A stretch of DNA of 64,000 nt from Isoetes taiwanensis. Lineage: Eukaryota > Streptophyta > Lycopodiopsida > Isoetales > Isoetaceae. Under the pieces are notes generated by a model. That model was not told where the DNA came from. It did not search any database and worked only from the letters and a program-made list of their open reading frames with translations. Both the position numbers and the translations under genes were made by a program. The DNA is taken from the NCBI GenBank assembly GCA_021234155.1, contig JAJEKV010000096.1, positions 2,169,678 to 2,233,677 on the forward strand. The letters run 5' to 3'. Positions 43,441 through 54,650 of this stretch are shown here, in pieces (position 1 is the stretch's first letter; each line of letters starts with the position of its first letter).

Positions 43441-45611
43441 TGGACACATGGTTTAGTTAACGCCTTAAATAAGCATTATCTTGGACCCCCATGATCCCTG
43501 CTAGACTTCTCTGCATGCAATTACATTAATTACCTAAAGATAATATTTTCATATCAACTTTATTATAGCAGTATTGGATATATTGTTTCCAATAGTATTA
43601 TATTTAACTAACTGTTATATGATAACTTTACGGCCTTTAAGATATGTCATCATACCATTATCGAGGCAATTTGAAAAGTATACTAATTATTTATCATATG
43701 GCTAGGGTTTATATCATCGATCCGAAAGTTGAGCATGTGACTCTTTGCTCGTGATGTATCAACCTTACATGTATATACTTTATAGTTGCTATACTTATAA
43801 AACGATAGACAAATTCTTATTATATTTGTCAGGACCCTATGAAGGTTACTTAAACTCCTTTGAAAGGAACTACATCCTTGCAAAGGTTTAACTAAGATTT
43901 TATATAATTATTATCTTACTTTATTATCACGATACTAAGATATCTACATAAGACAAAACTATCTATGCAGTTATTATGAATTTATCAACAAGATATTAAA
44001 GCTTATGATACATGCCCTCATGGAGTGCTATCAATGCCCTGCATAATAGTATACTTAAGATTATATAATTTTCACAACCCTGAATAATTTAATTAAGAGT
44101 TAGGCTACTAGCTCATTCCTAGGTGTGAATGCAGGCAATTGATCATGGCGTAAGAAAATTATACTTTTCCCATTATGCATTCTATCTATACTTTGATGCA
44201 AATCCTCTCTCCACCTTAGCTGTCGCACCCCCATTGAGCCGGTGCCGACTAATTTGGAGACGCCTTGGCCGTTGCATTGCTTCCATTAATTCGCTACCCC
44301 GCGTCAGTCTTGAGTGCTGAAGGACACATGGACACATGCTCAAGTCTTGCGCCGCCTATCCATCTTATGCTCCATGTGCTTTGGCTACTTTTGCGGAATG
44401 AACTCTATTCCAAGGGTCGACTAATTTTATGGCAATTCAACACCTAAGATGTAGGTAGGTTCAAGAAGATTGAGCCCCCACTTTCTTCATAAGAAAATGG
44501 TCCGACACCTCTCCAATGATGCTATCTAATGCATCCTATCCCCTCAATTGATGTTGTCATAACATCTCAGCTATTCTATCTACCTTAAGAGGTTATATGC
44601 TTCTTATCTAACACATTAAATTTACTAGCCTTAGCTAACATATTTAACCATTTATGATGGATGCAGCCATCATGTTTAACATATCTATTCCTAAGCGGTG
44701 AGTTACTGAATTCTTTAGAACAATTCTAAACTGCAAGGTTTTATCACCACGACAATTCCTTTTGTCTCAAGAGACTATGTGATTAATTCACTTCTTATTT
44801 TTAGATATATCTTTCATGTATTATTCCATTTTATATTCTAGAGATCCCCCTTTCTTAGTTATTTACTCTTTTAAAATATTCCTATCAATTGAATTGATAT
44901 CATCATAACAAGTTGGCCGGACTTGTTAGATTACTTCTTTTCATTCGGTTGGATTATTCCTTGGAGGTACTAGCTTTATACATGGTCAATAATTATCCTA
45001 GTAATGATTCCTTCTTAGCGAGATGATCAATCACCCCAAGTGGTTTCAATATGTTGGATGTCTGTTAACAATCGTGTATAATTTTAGTTACTCCTATGCA
45101 TTTCCTTCCCAATCGTTGATGCTTAGCTCAACTTAGGGCAATCCTTTCACGAGAAAATCTGAAAATGCCTTCCAATCCCATTATGGATGTCATCATCCAT
45201 AAGCCTATCCTACTCGACTATATGATCGTAGCTCCTCAATCTTGCTAGCATCTCATCCACTCCTTGCCTTCTTGAAGCAAAGAAGGTAACGCTTCTTTGA
45301 GTTGCTCGAGACTCGGCTCCTCCTCAATGTAAAGGTCAACTTTCTTCATTAGAGGCTTCCCATTGCTGGTGGTTTTGATGGCGTAGTTGAGCACTTGAAA
45401 TCTTACTTCCCAAAAGCCTAAAGGTGGTTTCGTTGACAAACATCCTCCACATTGAATTCTTCATCTTGGCGGCTAAAGGATACCTTTAGGTATGATATTG
45501 TTGTGTCAACTCCATCCTTCGAGTCCTGTAGCATGTTGATAGACAAGTGTTGAGGATGTTGTTTCGCTTCACGCCTTCCAATTGTCCCAAGATCTCTTTT
45601 CTTTGATCCGC
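43441..45611. other. Unassigned AT-rich region
   Basis: No coding frame longer than about 75 residues was found. Minus-strand frames at 45439-45245 (SLEQLKEALPSLLQEGKEW) and 45707-45486 are not recognised and the latter crosses the CACTA-like terminus at 45612. Confidence 0.3.
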
Positions 45612-45641
45612 CACAACAAGAAAAGGGTCATTTAGCGACGT
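45612..45641. repeat. CACTA-like left terminal inverted repeat
   Basis: CACAACAAGAAAAGGGTCAT then TTAGCGACGT. It matches the inverted right ends at 22547 and 52303. Confidence 0.75.
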
Positions 45642-45880
45642 TCGAAGCGACGCCTGCGCGACGTCGACGGCGCCGCACGACGCCTCACAGACGCCGCAGG
45701 CAGACATCGCCGATGCGACGCGGCGTCGATGACGACGCGTCAGCGCCGCCGCCAGACGTCAGCAGACGCGGACTCGGGGACGTGACTCGGGACGCGGACT
45801 CGACGGCGCCGACGTCGCGGCGACGGACGCCGCGGCGACGTGGTGTACGGAAAAAAAAAAAAAAAAAATAAAAAAAATTA
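45642..45880. repeat. CpG-rich left subterminal block and A-rich run
   Basis: Dense CGACG, GCCGC and GGACTCG repeats run to about 45848, then an A-rich run of about 40 bp. It is comparable with the blocks at 22201-22517 and 52041-52273. Confidence 0.6.
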
Positions 45881-46068
45881 AAAAAAAAAAGGGAAAGAAT
45901 TTTAATAGTTAGTTACAATATCATATACAAGAGGCAAGAGGCGAGTAGTGGCTATCTTTACGTGTTCCTTGTTAGGGGAAAACCCGTGATAGCCAATTCT
46001 ATAACAATACGACCAATATTAGACAATGACATTGAAAGTTAACGTGAACTAAGAGTTTATACACTTAC

Positions 46069-46474
46069 TTAATCTATGTAAAAGCCTTTTTCGGCCGCCA
46101 ACCCAAGTGAGACCGGAATTGCTTTGTTTGAAGTTGCCTTGGCAGTCCGTGAGGCGTGATGTTTTTCTTGGAATCCTTTGCAACGCTCGAAAAGTGATCC
46201 GATTGCAAGGAATACAACATGACAAGTTAAATGTCTTATTTGAATTGAACTAATGGCAACAAATAACAAATACCTTGATATCTTCCTTATGGACGATTAA
46301 GTGGTTTAGGACCTTTGACCAATCGCCTCCCAATTTTTGGCATTCGACTTCAATTTTGCAATCACTCTTTGCCTTTTCTATAAATCGATAGATTAACACA
46401 AAACAAAAGAATAAAAATAAGACTATGACTAGGTCATGTACCTTCTTTTTCAAGCACTCCCCCCCATCATCCAA
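46069..46474 (-). pseudogene. Possible Ptta/En-Spm plant transposase fragment
   Basis: Minus-strand frames contain GSLFERCKGFQEKHHASRTAKATSNKAIPVSLG, which resembles the R..K..R....HT.GS block of Transposase_24 proteins. Upstream is GGDWSKVLNHL at the expected 'W..L...W' position. The resemblance is partial, with a frame break between the pieces. The location within a CACTA-like element supports the reading. Confidence 0.45.
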
Positions 46475-46589
46475 AATGAGCCCCTTCCAAACCGGATTAG
46501 TTCGGATTAAAAGCCAGAGTTGGCTAACATACGCTTTAGGGTTATAAGCTAGATTTGGCCACCTCTACCTAAGAATTACAAGAAAAGTC

Positions 46590-46880
46590 GACTTGGACCC
46601 GAACACGGGTCGCCTCCACTGTAGTGGAGCCTACCGGTGCCCTTGAACAAGCCACTACAATTTTATTTTAAACCTAAAAAATAACAAGTGGCTGTGGACT
46701 TGAACCCGGGTACGTGGGCCTCTCCACTCTAGGTGGAGCCGGCCATGCCCTTGAACAAGCCACTCCTTAACCTAGGAAAAATATATGATCGTGAGTGAAG
46801 TGGACTTGAACCCGGTACATGGTCCTCCCCACTCTAGGTGGAGCCCAACCGCGCCCTTGAACAAGCCACTCCATCAATTT
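46590..46880. repeat. Hairpin triplet (element B)
   Basis: Three ~105-bp direct repeats each contain GGACTTGAACCCGG, a hairpin (CTCCACTGTAGTGGAG at 46614-46629; CTCCACTCTAGGTGGAG at 46722-46738; a variant at 46825-46843) and CCCTTGAACAAGCCACT. They match the order and spacing of the triplet at 17470-17718. On the minus strand GGGTTCAAGTCC resembles a pol III B box, but no tRNA cloverleaf can be drawn. Confidence 0.8.
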
Positions 46881-46984
46881 TTTTTAACCTGCTTAAAATT
46901 ATAAAAATAAAATGCAAGCGCGATCAACTTACCAAAAGAAGGACGTGTGTAACAAGATCCTGACGGGTCCAAATCGAAATAGAA

Positions 46985-47335
46985 AGCAACAAAGAGTTAG
47001 AAGAATAAGAACAACGGAAAAAAAGATCGAAGAAGAAACAAAAAAAAAAAGAAGATGAAGAAATAGTAAAACAAGAAAGAAAAAAAATGAATGAATCAAA
47101 GAAGAAGAGAAGGGTGGGAGAAAGAAGAGAAGGGGAAAGAGGAGAAAAAAGAAATTAGGGGAAGAAAGAGAAGAATGGAAGAAATAAGAGAATGAAATGG
47201 AAGAAGATAGAAGAATGGAAGAATGGAAGAGTGAAATAAGGGAAGAATCGAAGAAAGAAATGAGGAAAGAAGGAAAAAGAAGAAGAATGAAGAAACAAGA
47301 AGAAGAAAAAGAAGGAAAGAGATAGAAAAAAAAAT
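46985..47335. repeat. Purine-rich tract
   Basis: About 350 bp consists almost wholly of GAAGAA, GGAAGAA and GAGAAG words. It has no coding value. Confidence 0.85.
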
Positions 47336-47354
47336 TTGAAATCTACACTAAATC

Positions 47355-47405
47355 ATTCAATCCAAAAAACCATTCAATCCAAAAAACCATTCAATCCAAA
47401 AACCA
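47355..47405 (+). repeat. Three copies of a 17-bp unit CATTCAATCCAAAAAAC
   Basis: Perfect or near-perfect head-to-tail repeats inside element B. Confidence 0.9.
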
Positions 47406-47529
47406 TGATCTACTAACCTTAAAAAGAGTGCTTGCAAGTCGTTCAAGGTCGTAGCGCCGAAGATCGCCCAAAATAGTCGATAGAAGGAAGCCTAGGAATG
47501 GTCCCGGAAAAGACGGCCCGCGGGACTGT

Positions 47530-47690
47530 AAAAAACACACGGCATCGCATGTGACGTCGCGACGTCGCATGCGACGTAATTTTGAAAATGTATATACAAT
47601 TTCGAAATCGTATATACGATTTTAAAATCGTATATACGGTTTAACGTCGCATGCGACGTGTCCGCGACGTATTTTGTTATAGCGACGTCT
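47530..47690. repeat. Palindrome cluster (ACGTCGCATGCGACGT)
   Basis: The 16-bp perfect palindrome occurs at 47562-47577 and 47644-47659, with ATCGTATATACGAT palindromes between. A 15-bp version returns at 52057-52071 near the right end. Repeated palindromes next to termini fit subterminal transposase sites. TTATAGCGACGT at 47674 starts the block shared with 11704. Confidence 0.75.
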
Positions 47691-47876
47691 AACACTTTTT
47701 AATTTTTTTGGTGCCTTTTTTTCATCTGATGGTCATGAAAGTTTGTCCTTATGCTAATTTGGACATTCCCGAGCCATATATGCAGTCAAAATCGCAATCC
47801 GGATTTAACCAATCTTCTATTGCTACTACTTACGAATGTTTGAGCCTAGGGTGGCATGTTTGAGCCTGGGGTGGCG
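47691..47876. other. Array 2 left flank
   Basis: The T-rich continuation of the shared block lies here. Then come ATGTTTGAGCCTAG and ATGTTTGAGCCTGG at 47836-47868, the same motif that follows array 1 at 11763. Confidence 0.6.
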
Positions 47877-50800
47877 CTTATCGAACGAGGGCCCTTGAAC
47901 GAAGGATTCAATGGTCGGATAGGGAAACCGAGATCCGGGAGTGTGGTCTTTAGCGTACGGCCCCCCGGGGGAGCGCTGCCAGGAAAGGCTACCTTGGAAA
48001 ACTTTTTGGGGCTCGCCTCTTGGGGTTCGGACTCTCCCCTCTAATGAGACGGCCTTGCAAGGTCCTGGCCTTGTTTGACTTGCAAGTGTGCCAGCTCGGC
48101 TGCCCAACAACAGGCTGCCCGGACCGTTCTAATGCAAACACTTTGATGTAAAACCTTGTCCGGAAATTTTGAAAACTGGCCTGTATGTTGGTGATGACTT
48201 AGGAAGCCTGCTGACAAAAAATCAGAATTTAATTCCGTACTATGCATTAATTACAAATTTATGAATGTCTTGCTACTGCAAAAGCTGCCCTTTACTTCTA
48301 ACTGCCACAACGGGAGGACTACAGATCCAAACTCCATTCCGTCAATTCCCCTTGCTTCGCGTTCTCAACTGCATCTTATCGGCCAAGTCCCAAGTGCAAA
48401 GGACCAAAACTCGGCACCCAAAACGCAAACCCTGCTAGAACCTGGCAACTCATAGGGTTTACGTTTCGGAGGCTCTATCCTTGTCAGATTCGACTAGGAC
48501 CTTGCGCCGTGTCTTGACGTAGAGGGGGAGTGTTGACGCCAGAGCACGGACCCTAAAAACCACCTGGAAGCAGCTTGCCCCAAAAGTCCTCTCCCGAAGG
48601 CCCTGGCGACGGACAGGCAACTTTCCTCTCCGTAATCGCGGATTCGCTCGCCAATGGACTCTAACGCCGACATTGCCCTGGGGACCAAGTTTCATGGCCA
48701 AAAAACCACCCCTTCTCGAGGTAGCATCAAACTATCTCATTTCCAACACACTCGTAGTCAATTGGCCTAGGAGGTGACCGTGCAACTTGGTCTCTAGAGT
48801 AATTTCGGCCTCCCGGACGATGTGGCGAAGTCGAATCGCCATTCCGGAGCCTCCGCAATGTCTGAACGACAAAACACTTTGGTTTCTACACGGCCGACCG
48901 CAGACGCCGGGGGTTTGATAAGTTCTCACCGGACGGATGTTGGATTTTTTGGACCTTATCGGAGACGGGGCCCTTGAACGAAGGATTCAACGGCCGGATA
49001 GGGGAACCGAGATCCGTGAGTGTGGTCTTTAGCGTACGGCCCCCCGGGGGAGCGCTGCCAGGAAAGGCTGCCTCGGGAAACTTTTTGGGGCTCGCCTCTT
49101 GGGGTTCGGACTCTCCCCTCGATGAGACGGCCTTGCAAGGTCCTGGCCTTGTTTGACTTGGGCAAGTGTGCTGCTTCATTACGCCCAACAACAGCCGCAT
49201 GGACCGTTCTAATGCAAACACTTTGATCTAAACCTTGTCCAAAAATTTTGAAAACTGGCTCTGTATGTTGGCGATGACTTAGGAAGCCTGCTGACAAAAA
49301 ATCAGAATTTAATTCCATACTATGCATTAATTACGAATTTATGAATGTCTTGCTACCGCAAAAGCCGCCCTTTACTTCTAACCGCCACAACGGAGGAGTA
49401 CGATCCAAACTCCATTCCGCCGGGCCCCTTGCTTCGTTCTCAATCAAGATCTTATCGGCCAAGTCCCAAGTGCAAAGGACCAAAACTTCGGCACCCAAAA
49501 CGCAAACCCTACTAGAACCCCGGCAACTCATAGGGTTTACGCCGGAGGCTCTATCCTTGTCGATTCGACTAGGACCTTTGCGGCGTGTCTTGACGAGGGG
49601 GGGTGTTGACGCTTGCAGCACGGACCCTAAAACCACCGGAAGTAGCTTGCCCCAAAAGTCCTTTTCGGAAGGCCCCGGCGACGACGGGGGACTTCCTCTC
49701 TCCGAATCGTGATTCGCTCGCCAATGGACTCGAACGCCGACATTGCCCCTCGAGACCAAGTTTCATGGCCAAAAGACCACCCCTTCGAGGTAGCCAAACT
49801 ATCTCATGTCCAACACGCCAGAAGTCAATTGGCCTAGGAGGTGGTTGTCGAATCACCGCAACGTAGGGCGTAAGTGTTTCTTTCTTTTTGCAAAACCGAC
49901 CGCAACTTGGTCTCTAGGGTAATTTCGCCCCCGAACGATGTGGCGAAGTCGAATCGCCATTCCCGAGCCTCCGCAATGTCCGAACGACAAAACACTTTGG
50001 TTTCTACACCTGGCCGACCTCGTGACGCTTCCACGGTTTGATAAGTTCTCACGACGGATGTTGGATTTTTTGGACCTTATCGAGACAAGGCCCCTTGAAC
50101 GAAGGATTCAACGGCCGGATAGGGAAACCGAGATCCCGGAGTGTGGTCTTTAGCGTGACGCCCCCGGGAGCCGCCAGAAAGGCTGCCTCGAGAAACTTTT
50201 GGGGCTCGCCTCCCGGGGTCCGGACTCTCCCTCTAATGAGGTGGCCTTGCAAGGTCTTGGCCTTGTTTGACTTGGGCAAGTGTGCCTAGCCGGCTGCCCA
50301 ACAACAGCTGCCCTGACCGCTCTAATGCAAACACTTTGATCTAAATCTTGTCCGAAATTTTGAAAACGGGCCTCAGATGTTGGCGATGACTTAGGAAGCC
50401 TCACGACAAAAAATCAGAATTTAATTCCGTACTATGCATTAATTACGAATTTATGAATGTCTTGCTATCGCAAAGTCGCCCTTTACTTCTAACCGCCACA
50501 ACGGGAGGAGTACGATCTAAACTCCATTCCGCCGGGTTTCCTTGCTTCATGTTCTCAATCGCATCTTATCGGCCAAGTCCCAAGTGCAAAGGACCAAAAC
50601 TTCGGCACCCAAAACGCAAAACCCCGCTAGAACCCGGCAACTCATAGGGTTTACGCCGAGAGGCTCTATCCTTGTCGATTCGACTAGGACCTTGGCGCCG
50701 TGTCTTGACATAGAGGGGGTGTTGACGCCTTGAGCACGGACCCTAAAACCATCCGGAAGCAGCTTGCCCCAAAAGTCCTCTCCCGAAGGCCCTGATGGAC

Positions 50801-52040
50801 TCGGGACGTCGACATTGCCCTGGGGACCAAGTTTCATGGCCAAAAGACCACCCCTTCTCGAGGTAGCGTCAAACTATCTCATGTCCAACACACTCGTAGT
50901 CAATTGGCCTAGGAGGTGGCTGTCGAATACTGCAACGTAGGGCGTAAGTGTTTCTTTCTTTTGCAAAACTGACCGTGCAACTTGGTCTCTAGGGTAATTT
51001 CGGCCTCCCGGACGATGTGGCGAAGTCGAATCGCCATTCCGGAGCCTCCGCAATGTCCGAACGACAAAACACTTTGGTTTCTACACGGTCGACCGCAGGA
51101 CGCTTCGCGGTTTGATAAGTTCTCCCGGACGGATGTTGGATTTTTTTGGACCTTATCGAGCCAGGGCCCTTGAACGAAGGATTCAACGGTCGGATAGGGG
51201 AACCGAGATCCGGGAGTGTGGTCTTTAGCGTACGGCCCTCCGGGGGAGCGCTGCCAGGAAAGGCTGCCTCGGGAAACTTTTTGTGGCTCGCCTCTTGGGG
51301 TTCGGACTCTCCCCTCTAATGAGGCGGCCTTGCAAGGTCCTGGCCTTGTTTGACTTGGGCAAGTGTGCCATTTAACAACAGTCAATTTGCCGGGACCGTA
51401 CTAATGCAAACACTTTGATCTAAACCTTGTCTGGAAATTTTGAAAACTGGCATGTACGTTGGCGATGACTTAGGAAGCCTGCTGACAAAAAATCAGAATT
51501 TAATTCCTTACTATGCATTAATTACGAATTTATGAATGTCTTGCTACTGCCCAACAACAGGCTGCCTAGACCGTTCCAATGCTACCTATTTGATCAGAAC
51601 TTTATCCGGAAATTCTAAAAATTTGCCTGTATGCTGGGGATGACCTAGGAAGCCAACTGACAAAAAATCAGAATTTAATTCCATACCATGCATTAATTAC
51701 GAATTTATGAAGCATGAATGCAAAAGAATGCATAACTAAAAAATTCTCGCATCGAAAAAAAGGTGGAATTTTGACAAGGTGCAACGTGCGGTCTTGCGGA
51801 CATGAGAAAAACATTTCACTAGGATATGCAAAGTGTTGGTGCACGATGAAATAGCTCCGAAGTCTTCCGAGCTCACATGCCGCCACAAAAGTTCTCTTTA
51901 CGAAGGCCCCGGCGATGGACGAGCAATTTCCCTCTCCAAAACCATGATTTGGCTCTTCCAATGAACTTCGAATATCGACATTACCACAGGGACCAACTTT
52001 CGTGGCGAAGACCACCCTTGTTCTCCAAAAGAACAAAGTA
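47877..52040 (+). repeat. Tandem array 2: diverged ~1.09-kb units
   Basis: The anchors ATGCATTAATTAC then GAATTTATGAATGTCTTGCT lie at 48242, 49322, 50434, 51513 and 51688, with spacings of 1080, 1112, 1079 and a 175-bp deleted unit. Orientation is as in array 1, and sequence is clearly homologous but with its own shared changes (for example TACTATGCATT for TACAATGCATT), so the two arrays amplified separately. The last unit is strongly altered and homology ends by 52040, close to the phase where array 1 ends. No conserved reading frame was found. Confidence 0.92.
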
Positions 52041-52273
52041 CACCAGACGTCCATCGACGTCGCATGCGACGCCACGTCGCACAAAAGTGACGACGCGATG
52101 CGGCGTGGTGGTCGAGGCGTGGGCGCTGGCGTGGCAGACCGCCACGCCGCGGTGTCGACGTCGCACCACACGCCGCGATGCGACGCGGTTCCGGCGACGC
52201 GACGCCGCATGGCGACGCCGCATGGTGGCGTTATTTTGCGGCGCCACGCCGCACGCACGCCGCAGAAGCCCCC
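52041..52273. repeat. CpG-rich right subterminal block
   Basis: Many GACGCCGC, GTCGCATGCGAC and CACGCCGC words run up to the right terminus. The style matches 22201-22517, including GCCGC..AAGCCC..ACGTCGCT immediately before the end. Confidence 0.65.
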
Positions 52274-52303
52274 ACGTCGCTAATTGTCCATTCTCTTGTT
52301 GTG
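52274..52303. repeat. CACTA-like right terminal inverted repeat (element B)
   Basis: It ends TCCATTCTCTTGTTGTG. It differs from 22518-22547 by one base in 30. Confidence 0.75.
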
Positions 52304-52772
52304 ATTTATTCTACATCCAAACAAATGGATATTCAAATAAGAGGCGAAACTGCCTTTAGAGGATTGTTGCATGTGAACTTTAAGCCTTTAAAGCTTTGAT
52401 TCATTTAGAAGTAGCATTTTGAATTCCTAGCTTATGACTAGACTGTCTCGACTAGGAATGACCTTTTCTTCAAAGATGTAAATGATCTTCTAGGGCACAC
52501 TTGCCTATTAGAAGTTCTTTGTTGGTGAATTTATCATATATACCATCTTAGATCTCTATCGTCTTGAGGCTAGTTTGGGCCAAATATAAAGCTTTGACTT
52601 AGAGAAATAGATTCATAGAGATGATTTAGAGACTTTTGAACGAGCCAGATTGTCTGGAATGGATTACTCCTGTTATCTGAATCAAGATGTTAGAGGCATT
52701 CTTGGACATTCATTTTGATAACATCCAAGGATGACCTGAACAAAATCACCACCCAAAAGGTTCATAGCCGCC
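52304..52772. other. Unassigned AT-rich stretch
   Basis: No gene or element was recognised between element B and the LINE tail. Confidence 0.3.
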
Positions 52773-52850
52773 AATATAGAATAGAATAGAATAGATTTTT
52801 TAACGTCCACGGAGACCAATAGGTTAAGGGACCCATACAATGGGCTAGTG
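52773..52850 (-). mobile_element. LINE 3' tail, minus strand
   Basis: On the minus strand: ACTAGCCCATTGTATGGGTC, then CCTATTGGTCTCCGTGGACG, TTAAAAAA and TCTAT repeats. It is close to 56300-56372. The stem-loop part is absent. Confidence 0.8.
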
Positions 52851-53509
52851 ATGATGTCAGGAGAACTAGATAGCCAAGGTCATCTGCTGATGATGAAACG
52901 TCCTTGATGTCTTCCTAGCATCTAGATTTGGCATAATAATCAAGCACCTCCAAATTAATTTTGCCATGGGCTTAATCTAACTAATTCGCGCAGATGTGTA
53001 TATAATTTAGGAACGCATGGCTGTCCAATTCCATCAGATTGAACTGGAATTTGGGTACGATGCTTCTAAACGTTCTATGTCCTGTGGTCTCTCGGTATAT
53101 CTTAAATCACTCTTCTTCTGTTGCTATTATTTATGTGTCTTTGATATTGTTTCTATTTTTGCCATGCTGTTATTAGCTTCACCTTTCACTATTCTAGACC
53201 CTTCTGTGCATACTTTGCAGAATGGGCTGATAAGTCTTGGGACTTGACCGTAGCCTGCCGGGTGCATAGCCAATGGGGCTACTCCTGGATTGCATCTCCC
53301 CAGTCCCGATGTGGCAGGAGGAGATTGCTCTCTTTAGAGGTACGCATGCCCATAGCACGCGGCTCGAGGACCACTGCCCATCCACGACTTGAACCCCATG
53401 GAAGGTGATGCATTCCCCCAGAGGTGTCGAGCCATGCCTTGCCCACATGCAATGGCAAACCATCAGGCCTAGTCCGCTAAGATCCCCGGTAGGCTTTACA
53501 CACTAGAGG
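52851..53509. other. Unassigned stretch
   Basis: A plus-strand frame at 53017-53247 has a hydrophobic segment but no recognised family. From 53257 the GC content rises towards the dispersed repeat, probably part of the same unknown element. Confidence 0.3.
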
Positions 53510-53767
53510 GATCAATCTGCCATGGGACATGTCCTCCTTATCTGCCAGTCTAACCCCGCCACCCACAGCCAGGCGGGCTCTTATGCACAGCCCACATTAA
53601 TTGGGAATTAATGAGGCTATCTAGATACATCAACTACTGAGGCTTTTAGGATCTCTACCCCACTTCCCAGTATACAGGAGTGCACATAGAATAGAACATC
53701 ATCATCCATAGAACTGAATATAGAATAACATCTAATCTATCTACCTAAACATACATGGTTAGGTTCC
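53510..53767 (+). repeat. Dispersed repeat, copy B
   Basis: See copy A at 40412-40665. The core has identical length (193 bp) and about nine in ten matching bases by eye. Confidence 0.85.
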
Positions 53768-54258
53768 AATAGGTCGTAAGCTAGTTATGTCCAAATTTGA
53801 ATAAAGATTGAATAACATGATGAATCACTTCATTTTAAGAATACTGTGGAACAGAATGGTCATAGGGGACAAAAACCTTCTTTAATTCTTGAGGAAAAAT
53901 ATTATATTTCCTTTGTGTGCAAGTTTTTGCATTGGTCTCATGTCATTGTGTATTTTCACTATATTATTTTTTGGAGCATAGCCTTGATTAACCTTTCAGA
54001 CTAAAACTACAAGTCCCTTGTACTATAAATTATAAGGAAAAATTATCAAAACTTCAAAACCAAAGCCATTGTTGAACATTTTTCTTGGATGGAGCGACTT
54101 ATCTATTGCAGATTTTAGGTTATAATCAATTTTCATGCAATGTTAGAAACTTAATTTGAGAACAGTCTTTTGGTTGCTTCCACAAAGAAAAGCTATAAGA
54201 CAGTTGATTCTGTCATGTTTGACGGCCCTGTCTCTCTATTTAAACCTCAGTTTGAGGT
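53768..54258. other. Unassigned AT-rich stretch
   Basis: Nothing supportable was seen. Confidence 0.3.
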
Positions 54259-54470
54259 GCAGAGATGTATGTTTTACTCTGTGACTCGTAAAAAGTACAA
54301 AGTCGAGACCATATGCAAACATGAGACAATCTTTGTGATGACCACATGGGTATTGCAGAGTTGTGTGTTTTATTCTTTGACTCGTGTAAAGCAGTACAAA
54401 AATAATCTTTTTTGACGAGGCCATATGTAAACATGAGAGAGTCTGTGACAACCATATGGATCTTATACTC
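54259..54470 (+). repeat. Tandem duplication of a ~100-bp unit
   Basis: GCAGAG.TGT.TGTTTTA begins at 54259 and 54355. Both copies go on to GACTCGT, GTACAAA, CATATG.AAACATGAGA and GACCACATGG or ACAACCATATGG. Confidence 0.75.
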
Positions 54471-54612
54471 GTATGTACAAAGATGGTCGCCACATGGATG
54501 CAAAAGGTAATTGCATGAAGCAAATTTCAAACTTGCAACTGTCTAGTTGTAAGACATATCTTTGCCAAATGAGCTACCAAAGGCATTCCCTCGCATCTTC
54601 TTCATAAGCTAT

Positions 54613-54650
54613 TTCTAGAAGGTTTTAGAACGTTCCAGAACCTATATACA
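54613..54650 (+). promoter_or_regulatory. Heat-shock-element-like cluster with TATA box
   Basis: TTC at 54613, GAA at 54618, TTT at 54623, GAA at 54628, TTC at 54633 and GAA at 54638 hold exact 5-bp spacing. TATATA at 54643 follows directly. That is the layout of a plant heat-shock promoter, but no recognisable gene follows; the first open frame (54943-55203) is not identified. Confidence 0.5.

Larger units (their letters stand above)
45612..52303. mobile_element. CACTA-like element B carrying array 2 (candidate, 6.7 kb)
   Basis: The left end CACAACAAGAAAAGGGTCAT (45612) and the right end at 52303 are inverted copies over 30 bp with about four mismatches, each followed inward by CpG-rich DNA. 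Inside, in order, are transposase-like debris (minus), a hairpin triplet, a purine tract, palindromes, a block shared with the array 1 flank, and array 2. The 3-bp flanks (CGC and ATT) do not match, so a target duplication is lacking. The ends may belong to different insertions, or the flank has changed. Confidence 0.55.

Noticed and set aside
46590-46880. tRNA genes in the GGACTTGAACCCGG repeats
   Set aside because: A B-box-like word is present on the minus strand but acceptor and anticodon arms cannot be paired; treated as hairpin repeats.
45612-52303. Confirmed target-site duplication for element B
   Set aside because: The flanking triplets are CGC and ATT, which do not match; the element is kept as a candidate only.
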